DNA of 64,000 nt from Anoplopoma fimbria (lineage: Eukaryota; Chordata; Actinopteri; Perciformes; Anoplopomatidae): the NCBI RefSeq assembly GCF_027596085.1, contig NC_072471.1, positions 7,232,028 through 7,296,027 of the forward strand. Reading direction: 5' to 3'. Of the stretch, positions 52,348 to 64,000 are shown piece after piece. Within the stretch, counting starts at the first letter, position 1, and every line of letters begins with the position of its first letter. Both the position numbers and the translations under genes were made by a program. The notes beneath the pieces were generated by a model. That model saw nothing but the letters and a program-made list of their open reading frames with translations, did no database searches and was not told where the DNA came from.

Positions 52348-52742
52348 CTTGTATTAAAAAAACATAGTGAGTAAACAAAGGAGTGCTCAAAAAGAGCTTA
52401 TTATTGCATTTGGTTGGTTAAAAAAACAAAAAAAACAACAGCCGCGGTACATAAAATTCAACACAAAAAACATTGGAGAAAAAACAGGAACTACAGTGCA
52501 GAATGAGTTTGTGTTTGAATTCACAGATCAGCAGTAGGCTACAGCTCGGCCCCTCCCTATTGACCTAACAACCAACATTGGCTACTTTTCTAGGAAAAAT
52601 GTGCAACACCGTGACATCGAGCATCAAGTTTTTATGAAAACGATTCTTCATGAGAACGGGAAAAAGTGGGTTATGGTCAGCCTTTGGGAATCGTTATTGT
52701 CATGTTTTGGTATCCTGATGTCACATTGCGAACTCAAACTCC

Positions 52743-56023
<3,281 letters not shown>

Positions 56024-56215
56024 CGTCTTGCTGGGAGGAGATGAGAGAGAGTGTGTGTGTGTTTATGTGTGTGTTTGTGGTAGAGGTGAGAGCTGGTGGC
56101 GTTGTTGCAGTCGTGGATGGAGAGGGGGGGATGTTCCCAGTACAGTCCCACTAACCGGACCAGTAGCGTATCAGTGAGCGCGTCGTGTCTTTCCACGGGG
56201 CTTTTTAAGTGTTGA
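56024..56215 (-). promoter_or_regulatory. ckap4: ckap4 5' UTR and core promoter region (approximate)
   Basis: A CpG-containing stretch just upstream of the ATG. On the minus strand a TTAAAAAG word at about 56208-56201 could be a TATA-like element. There is no direct evidence for the start site. Confidence 0.35.
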
Positions 56216-56794
56216 GGTATGCGGATGGGGGCTGTCCCATGTTAAAGTTTAGGAAACTGAATGGAGCCACTGTAAAGACATAAAACACCAGAAAAAAATG
56301 AATGCACTTTGGTGTGATGCTCAATTTCTACACCATAAACTACATCATCCATATTATTTTTGAAACAATCATGAAGTTTCTGCAGAAGCATCTCTGGTGC
56401 AGCAGCACTGATGTTTCCTAAAGTGTGGTTTAGGCTTAACTTAAGTGAGTTTTCAATATGAACCAGATGATCAAAGATAACTTTTTTGATTATCTTGAAG
56501 TGAGAAAATGTCTTCTGCAATAGTGAAGGATGAAAGATGCTCTAACTTGGGAACTAAACTCTGTATCCTCCCAGCAGTGCATTGCTTCCTGAGGTCTATC
56601 ATTCAATGTTAGTGACTTTAATTACTGTGTTTTATTGTGACACACGTGCATAAATGCTGAGATAAATCCAAGACACTGAAGACTGATGCAAACTTCTTGC
56701 AACCGGAGCAGGGAGGGGCTGCTCCTTCCTCCCGGCTCCTCCTTTCATACGTGGCAGCTTCAGGCTGCTGTTAACTCCTTTGGTCAGATCCCTG

Positions 56795-56796
<2 letters not shown>

Positions 56797-56860
<64 letters not shown>
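56797..56860. repeat. (GA)n microsatellite
   Basis: Thirty-two uninterrupted AG units between ckap4 and bltp3b. Confidence 0.95.
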
Positions 56861-56862
<2 letters not shown>

Positions 56863-57480
56863 ATCAGACCCAAAGTCACAGCTTATGAAGCCCACTGACA
56901 AAGAAGTGAGGAGTGAAACAAAAAAATGTCGTTTCACTGCATTTCAATGATCATAAATGTGAGTGAGTCATTTCTTTACGTTTCCATTGTGTTTGCAAGT
57001 GAATGAACACAAAGTTCTTTTCATAGGAATTTTTCCAAACTATAAGTCAAAGACAACAAATAACAACACAAACACTGACATTACAATAACATTTATTTTA
57101 TTCTCTGTTCATTCATAACTATAACTTATTATCATATCAACATCTGTATTGTTGTAATATCCAATAATATTTCTGTTGGATTTTTTTTTAATATCCTCAT
57201 GCAATTGTTCTCTAAGAAAAAAAGTTTTTCTTCTAGTTATGTTTTTTCTTGTGATAATATGGATATAGCATGTTGACATCATCGATTTGAACACTAGATG
57301 TCACTGAAAGAGCGTTTTATTGGTAGAGCAAACCCAGAGAACACCCTGAAGCCATGTCGACAATGAACAAACCAGAACAATGATTAAATGAAAACAATTA
57401 TATGACGTATATTTAAATGTAATACTCATAGCAGCTTCCTGTAAAACATGATTACTGAGCAAACAGCAGAGTTAACATTG

Positions 57481-57767
57481 TTACATTACATTACATTACA
57501 GTCATTTAGCAGACGCTTTTATCCAAACACACTTACAATAAGTGTATTCAACATAGAGAACTAATAGTCACCAGAAGTCATAAGTGCATCTCCTTTCTTA
57601 AACAAGCCTCTAAGAGCATAAACCAGAGCTAAAGTACAGTGCAGAAGCAAACTTATACGAATACAATAAGTGCTACAGACTAATACGAATACAATAAGTG
57701 CAACAAACTAATACGAATACAATAAGTGCTACAGACTAATACGAATACAATAAGTGCAACAAACTGT
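57481..57767 (-). mobile_element. SINE-like element with (TTACA)n tail and internal ~30-bp tandem repeat
   Basis: The plus strand reads (TTACA)n, GTCATTTAGCAGACGCTTTT, then a body shared in inverse orientation with 13478-13597, then tandem units of ACTAATACGAATACAATAAG plus TGC(A/T)ACA from about 57655. The terminal words are typical of fish SINE/L2-type 3' ends. The array resumes after the LINE at 57965. Confidence 0.75.
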
Positions 57768-57964
57768 ACAACAACAGCGGAGACCACAGTCTGTCATCAT
57801 GCTGATATACTGTGCATTTTCATTTTTATTCTTATTTTTATTCAATTTTTATTTTTATTTTATTGTATAATATGTGTATTTATTATCTGTTTCTATGTAG
57901 TTGAGCTGCTGCAACACCCGAATTTCCCCCATGGGGATCAATAAAGGAATATAATAATAATAAT
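57767..57964 (+). mobile_element. LINE 3' end inserted into the tandem array
   Basis: Begins GTACAACAACAGCGGAGACC, matching the reverse complement of 27662-27700, and ends CCCCCATGGGGATCAATAAAGG plus (AAT)n. Array sequence (CAAACT / TAAACTAATACG) lies on both sides, giving a likely AAACT target duplication. Confidence 0.82.
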
Positions 57965-58377
57965 AAACTAATACGAATACAATAAGTGCAGTTGTTGAAA
58001 CGGTATTCATTATCAACAAAGATCCTGGAACAGTTGAACCTTATTTACAGGTGCACATAAAAAAAATAAAAAAATTAGGCTGAAGCTTAGAAAGACATTA
58101 AGACAGCAGTGTTTGTTTTTAACCATCATTTTGCTTATAAAGAAATACAAGTAAGTTAAGGTGCAGTCCCAAAATGGGAAAATTGTGTTGTGAGAGGGAA
58201 TCAACATTTAACCTATGTAAAACCAGAACTGAATTAAGAGGATAACATCTGCAATAATTGAAACTATGACTCTTTCGTTTTCCCCCGAATATATAAATAT
58301 TAAAATAATTCCAGTATCTCCATATCCTATTCGCGTCAACAAGTTGCGGGGGTTTTCCCCAGCAGAACCTGAATGCG

Positions 58378-58440
58378 TCACGACGCCCCGCCCCCCCGCC
58401 CCTGACGCCATGACAACAGGGGGCGGGGCGTAATGACGCG
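58378..58440 (+). promoter_or_regulatory. bltp3b promoter GC boxes
   Basis: GCCCCGCCC at about 58385 and GGGGGCGGGGCG at about 58420, inside a short CpG-rich block followed by TGACGCG. This is typical of a TATA-less housekeeping promoter about 300 bp before the start codon. Confidence 0.55.
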
Positions 58441-58733
58441 CTGTCCAGGTGTTCTCTGTGTGTGTGTGTGTGGATGTTGCAGCAGAGACCCGGAGCGCTT
58501 GTGGAGCTCCATCGGTACATCTTCACGGCATGGCCTAACGGGATATGCATGGACGGACATCTTTGAAATGTTGGCTCCCTTATCTCTGTATAGAGGATGA
58601 AGCGGGAACACCGTTAAAATGACGACTGACACCGGGATGAGAATTTGAGCCGCGTGTGTGTGTGTGTGTGTTTATAGAGAAGCTAGCGGCTAGGCTAACC
58701 AGCTAGCTCACAAACACCGGGATTCGTGCGACC

Positions 58734-58777
58734 ATGGCCGGGCTCATTAAGAAGCAGATCCTGAAGCATCTCTCCAG
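58734..58777 (+). CDS. bltp3b: Bridge-like lipid transfer protein 3B (UHRF1BP1L/SHIP164), first coding exon only
   Basis: ATG at 58734 in context ACCATGG; 14 codons plus two bases, then the donor GTCAGT at 58778. The peptide MAGLIKKQILKHLS(R) equals the invariant N-terminus of the UHRF1BP1/UHRF1BP1L pair, the start of the chorein-like end of a rod that moves lipids between membranes. The choice of 3B over 3A rests on neighbours: ikbip and ckap4 map near UHRF1BP1L on human 12q. No second exon is found before 64000, so the gene continues outside. Confidence 0.75.
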
Positions 58778-61700
58778 GTCAGTCCTGAAGCTGTGTGGGG
58801 GAGTGTAGAGGGTTTTTCTTTGTTTGTTTGTTGTTGTAATAACTTGTCTCCCCTCCCTGTCAGACTGTCAGCCGCGTTGACGTCACCCTCCCTGACCCGA
58901 CGCGTCGCTAGCGGCTGCAGCTAGCATGCTAACAGGCTAGCTGGTGAAGGGCTAGCTAATCCCTCAATCCTGGCTGAAGCAGGTTGAACCGGTCCAGGGG
59001 TTGAGTCAGATTGCTTCCACGCAAATCTCAACCACAAGTCAGAGTGTGTGTTCATTAAGTGTTATTACAACACACACTAATAAACCACACATTTATGAGA
59101 TCACTACACCCTCATTTGACTTGCTCAAGGGCGATTACTGTTTGTTTACACGGGTTTATCTCTGTCAGATATCACACAGATCCTCAACACACCACACAGG
59201 ATTATTAGAGAAGGAAATGTCCTTTTATAAAACTTAAATTAATCACACACATCTGACAGCATCATGAGGCAGCTGCAAGCTTCCTTTCATGTATCTGGAG
59301 ATGAATCAGCCTGATATTGATTCAGGATTTGTCACTTGCTGTGCCTCCATATTTTCTTTTTTTACTGTTTTGCTGTAAGCATTCAGCTCGACCCGCTTAA
59401 CATGCATTATTTATTATTTTCCCCTGTCCCTCAGGGGACTTTTCAATGGGCTCCTTCCTTGTTTTTGTTCCAGAAGCAGACCTTGAAACATACAGCACTG
59501 TTTGCCTACCCTGCACTAACCCTGGTGACTTCAAACAGAAGAGTGTGTTGAATAATGATGAGTGTGTGTGTGTGTGTGTGTGTGTTAAACTCAAAGATGG
59601 ACAGCGATCACGTGGAGGATAAGAAAATGACAGATGACAGATGACCAAGTCTTTGAAAAGATCATCAGTGTGCAGCTGGACCGGCTTGTGTTCTTGAAAA
59701 GAAAAAAGCACAAAGATGACAGTGCTTGGTCAGAAAAGTATTTGTGTTGTGATTTAATCAAATAGTTACTTCGCAATACCTAAATAGTGTTTAAGCTTTG
59801 TCCTTTAAACCATTACACATGGTCAATTTGTCTGCATTGTCTCCAACACACAGCCTATGAGCGGCGTGACCTTCGTTGTCCATGTACGCCAAGTTGTGTA
59901 TTTGTGTCATCTTGTGCTGTGTGTGTGTGTGTTTTTCAGCACATGACTGTGCATGCCCTCAGCAGCATTAGCGTCAACATTGACAGGAAAATGACCGGAA
60001 GAGTAGTGATGATGTCATCTTCTGAGGTCTTGTCTTCCGATCGTCTTTGTCCTGATTGGTCTGGCACTGAGCAGAAGCTGACCTATCGGCGCCGTTCTGT
60101 GGAGTGATGTCACGGCAAAAAAGTGATGGTGTCAGAAAGCAAGTAGAGTGATTTGCATGCTTTGGATAATTTAGTGCGAAGACGGGTTAAACATTTTGTC
60201 AGCTCAGTTTTTTGCCTCGTCAGCACCAGCCAGGAATAGTTATAGCGCTGCTGGCTAGATTACTCACACACAGGTGTGCTTACACAGCTACAGGTTCTGT
60301 TGTGGGTGTCAACATGTCCGCTCACGTTTACAGAGGACACACGTCTGTCCAATACTGTCCGTGACCAGGACGAGCCTATCAGAGTGAGGCACCGTCATCC
60401 TTCCAGCTCATTGAGTCCGTAGTCTGCAGTGTCTGTTCTTCTTCTGGCCAAGACATGTGCACCGAGGCATGCAGGGCGTTTTTTCAGTACAATGTGTACG
60501 GTTAGAAGAAGCATTGTGTGTGTGTGTGTGTGCGTGGCTTTTTAATGACATTAACATTTGCTCTGTGTTTTCCTCATGTGAGAGTGTATTGATGAAGGAA
60601 CTCAGGTAGCCCCCTGGGAGTGATTAGATGACAAGGTGTGTGTTTGTCCTCATTAGAGACGGGTTTAGATTATCGACAGGACCCTGGCCCACAGCCAGAC
60701 AGAGCCAGATCCTGTTACACATACAGACACACACAAATATAGACGGATGGGTAAACGGCTAATCCCCGTTGGACTCTTCATTATTATCTACAATGATCCT
60801 TGTAAAAGAGAGTTTGTCTTGCTTTCACAGGGAGGTTGATAGGGCACAGCTTCAGCTCTTAGTTGAGTTGATACAGGAGCTTAATTCCAGGTGTTGAAGA
60901 ATGAGACTTAAACTTTCAATTAATGACTGGTCTTATGACAGAGATAATGGGTTCCCAGATGGAGCTCTGTAGGGAAAATCCGACTTGGATGGTTTTACCT
61001 TCTTGCCTCTGATTTACTATTCCCTGATTCCAGCTTTTCATTCTCGTTTTCCTCTGCCTGTCCTAAACATTTCTTACACCCACTGTCTATTTCCTTACTT
61101 TGACATTGAATAAATTCATTTGAACAATTATTTTAATTGTTGATTAATCTGACGAAAGTTTTCACGAGAAATAGTCTTGCCGTTTAAATGTCTGTTAAAA
61201 ACGGTAAAAGGCAATTTCCCAAAGTTCAAAGGGGCATCTTCATATGTCTTGTTCCTCTTGACAAATGATTCGTAATCCATATATATTTAAATCACAAATA
61301 TTTAAAGCAGCAAATCCTCACATTTAAGCTGTATTCAACTTAGAGAATGACTTAAATCAATTGATTGTTGTTCTAAGTAGTTTATTCAGTTATCAGTCTT
61401 TCTTTTAAGCCAGATGGAAACATGGAAACATCATTCCTCCCTGAAAGCCATCCGAAGTGATGCTGCAAGAGTTTATATTTGTTTTGAAGGAACCAAGTTC
61501 AGTGTCCCACACTGTTGTCAAAATGTCTTTGTGCTTTGAAATGACTCCCTGCCAATACATACCATCCTAATTATAGAGAAAAATGGCTGCTTATTTAAGT
61601 CACAAGACCACAGCACAGCAGTCCTGCAACCTGTTGACGGCATAATCTACGTCCTCAGTCCCAGGGGAATGTGGAAATCTTGAGTGGTAGAGGGAGTTTT

Positions 61701-62407
61701 GCCTGATGGGGGTGAAAGGCGAAGCTGATGATAGACAAACGGACACAGAATGGGCCTCTAAGAATGAAAAGATTATCACTAGCTTCTAATGGAGAGAGAG
61801 TTCATGACCTGTCAGATTAAAGGCTCATGTTCAGGCTGGTATGCAAGGTTCATTTTTGGAGTAAAGGAGGGTTGACATGATGGCTCAGGCGTAGCCATGC
61901 ACCTTCTCCTCCTCTTCATGGTGTAGCGTTCGGGTCTAATTCTCAGTTTTCATCCCATCAGTCTGCTTTTAGCATTTTGATTGACGTAATAATGATGCGT
62001 TTGATCCCACAAGAATTTAACTCGTAAAATGTTCAATTAGTAAAGAGGAGCGGGGCATGTTAAGGGGGCCATTTTCAACGCTGAGTCAGCTGAGTTTGAG
62101 CACCAGGGATTGTAAAGCAAGTGTTAGGAGCGTGCTATCTATTACGTGACGCTTTAACGCGTCTGTTCTGAAGTTTAGTGCCCGTTGCGGCGTGAGAGAT
62201 GAGTCCGTTTCTGCTGCTGCTGTGTGTGTGTTTGTTGTCATGACTCTACCCATCCTGCAGTAGAGCAATGTGATGATGCGCCGTAGTGATGAACTCCATT
62301 ATCTCCAGTGGTATGGCTCACTGCGGGTGGGAAGGCTATTACGGCATGAGTCACGACTGAGTGCCCTGCTGTGGGCGTCTCATCAGTGTGTAGCTGTGAA
62401 GTACTAG

Positions 62408-62439
<32 letters not shown>

Positions 62440-64000
62440 ATTTTTGTATTTGTGACATTCGACGAGCGTCACTCCAGATCCTTGGCGTCCCTTTTTCTGC
62501 TGTGTAACCGCCGCCTTGGCCCGTCTTCTCCTTCACGCCATATTCCTGGACTCTCGGGGCCTTAGCTGTCCATATAAACTTGCTTCACTTTGACAGGTTG
62601 CCTGCGTGTTGTTGTTGTTGTCGAATTGTTGACTCCGTGTTGACGTGTGTGTGTGTGTGTGTGTGTGTGTAGGTGTTTTATAGGAGTTTGTGCACAGCTG
62701 TAGATGCGTGTGTCTTTGCACTCGTGCTGGTATGTGGGCTGGAAAGTAATTCCTATAATCCATCTTGATAACTCTGAGGTGACGCAGTCTTTTTAATAAC
62801 GGTTCTGTTAGTGCTGCATAATGTGTTTTTAAGCAGCTGACACTTTGCAAAGAGAAACAACAGTGTGCCATAGGATCATAAAGCAAGAAAGTGAAGACGA
62901 CATCAACATGTTAGTGTTTTTTCCTGATGTATACTCATTCCTTTGCCAGCAATATGTTATGTAAGAAAAATAATGTATTTTAACTTTATAAAACAATGCA
63001 GCTGGTTTCATTAATATTGGCACATCTCTTTGTTTAACCAAAACAATACAACATTCACCTTCAGTTATTTTGTTGTGCTCATAGCAAAAAGCTTTATGAG
63101 CAACAGATAATGGTTTGCAGACTTTTTTTTTTTTTTCTGCAAGTCAGAGTAAGTTGCCCTGCTGTATTGCTGTAGGTTTTTTGGGGATATGTGCAACGTA
63201 AGAGGAAGACTGCTGGCACCGCCCAGGACTATCTGAAACCAAACCAACAGCTTTGGCATTTAGCAACCCCCTGACCAAAGCACTAAGCACCAAAAGATAT
63301 ATAGCTATATCAATAAAACAACAGAAAGATTTCCCAATTAAGACACCTGGACTTTGTTATATGCTCTTTTGAAAAACAAAATAAGCAAGACAGTCAGATG
63401 ATAAAGTTGTAAATTGGTCATGTCACCCGCCTCCAAGCTTCTGTCACGTCAACAGGTAATTAAGAAAATGTTCAAGCACTTGGGTGGTTGTTATTTTTAG
63501 ACCAACACTTTAGGCAGTCAGCCTGCAAACACTGCAGTGCTGCTGGCCTCTAGCTGAAGTGCAATAAATAACATTTTTATCTCTGATGAGCCAATAAAAA
63601 TATTTTCATAAACACAAACAATATTGGAATACATTTTTACGAACTCGCTTCATATAAAACATTAGAGAAGCTTGTGTTAAAGTGAAGTCGGTCGACCGCC
63701 ACCATGTTAAACAAATGAGCAGGGTCTTTAGGAACACTTTAAAGTCATTTCATTGAATTTGTTGGATTGTCTCAGGGTGCCACATTTACCACAGGCATCC
63801 CGACGGCTTCAGCGGGTCTTTCTGTTGCTTTTGTCAGCTGGTATCCAAATGAATAAAGTGCCTTGATACCCATTACCCTCTACTGTTGACACCGAATGGG
63901 CTAGTGACTGATTTAGAGGCCAATTTAAATGTCACATCCTCCATTCTTGTCGTTGAGCCAACGCCTGCTGCTATGTCTGATGAGCACTGGCTGGAATGAA
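58778..64000 (+). other. bltp3b intron 1, no exon recognised
   Basis: About 5.2 kb with short (TG)n tracts (59562-59585, 60512-60532, 62411-62438, 62643-62671). No open frame here looks like a known protein, and no LINE or MITE of the families above was noticed. Confidence 0.6.

Noticed and set aside
57540..57766. Regular ~30-bp repeats considered as a CRISPR array
   Set aside because: Vertebrate nuclear sequence; the units are contiguous tandem copies without unique spacers.
58019..58550. Minus-strand 143-codon frame before bltp3b
   Set aside because: Overlaps the GC-box promoter and leader; no motif, no splice context.

Overview
This is a vertebrate nuclear window, almost certainly from a ray-finned (probably percomorph) fish. 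The genes are split into many short exons with GT-AG introns. The introns are rich in long (TG)n/(CA)n microsatellites, and there are several 5'-truncated LINEs, Tc1-type MITEs and tRNA-derived SINEs of kinds common in teleosts. Six protein-coding genes are recognised from their proteins, and exon phases were checked by hand. Left to right they are ttll1 (+, coding 2397-10184), pacsin2 (+, non-coding exon ending 14439, coding 23094-33338), arfgap3 (+, coding 36589-42959), ikbip (+, coding 46314-50887, two alternative 3' ends), ckap4 (-, coding 56023-52743) and the first coding exon of bltp3b/uhrf1bp1l (+, 58734-58777, continuing beyond the window).

Layout: 1-1700 has no firm gene and contains Tc1-type MITEs and a LINE 3' end. 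1700-1893 is the probable ttll1 promoter and first exon, with a consensus-matching RFX X-box. The last ttll1 intron carries two intact intron-containing tRNA-Tyr genes in opposite orientations plus decayed copies. 10185-14200 is ttll1 3' flank and repeats. 14200-33340 is pacsin2, with an 8.6 kb first intron. 33339-36390 is pacsin2 3' UTR and repeats. 36397-45260 is arfgap3 and its long 3' UTR. 46250-51000 is ikbip. 52340-56220 is ckap4 on the other strand. 57480-57990 is a repeat array interrupted by a LINE. 58380-64000 is the promoter, first exon and start of intron 1 of bltp3b.

Function: ttll1 is the catalytic subunit of a tubulin polyglutamylase of cilia. pacsin2 is an F-BAR/SH3 membrane-curving endocytic adaptor. 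arfgap3 is a Golgi Arf1 GTPase-activating protein. ikbip and ckap4 are ER single-pass coiled-coil proteins lying tail to tail. bltp3b is a bridge-like lipid-transfer protein. The order ttll1-pacsin2-arfgap3 matches human 22q13, while ikbip, ckap4 and bltp3b have human counterparts on 12q23, so the window spans a junction between two blocks that are separate in human.

Points most worth a second look: (TG)~66 touching the 3' splice site of pacsin2 exon 7; two reading-frame breaks in arfgap3 whose lengths cancel; the nested tRNA-Tyr cluster; LINE 3' ends lying just upstream of four of the six genes; a MITE-LINE junction that recurs at the same LINE position; and promoter motifs (RFX in ttll1, ZNF143-like and ACGTG-type in arfgap3). 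No wholly new multi-gene system was seen.
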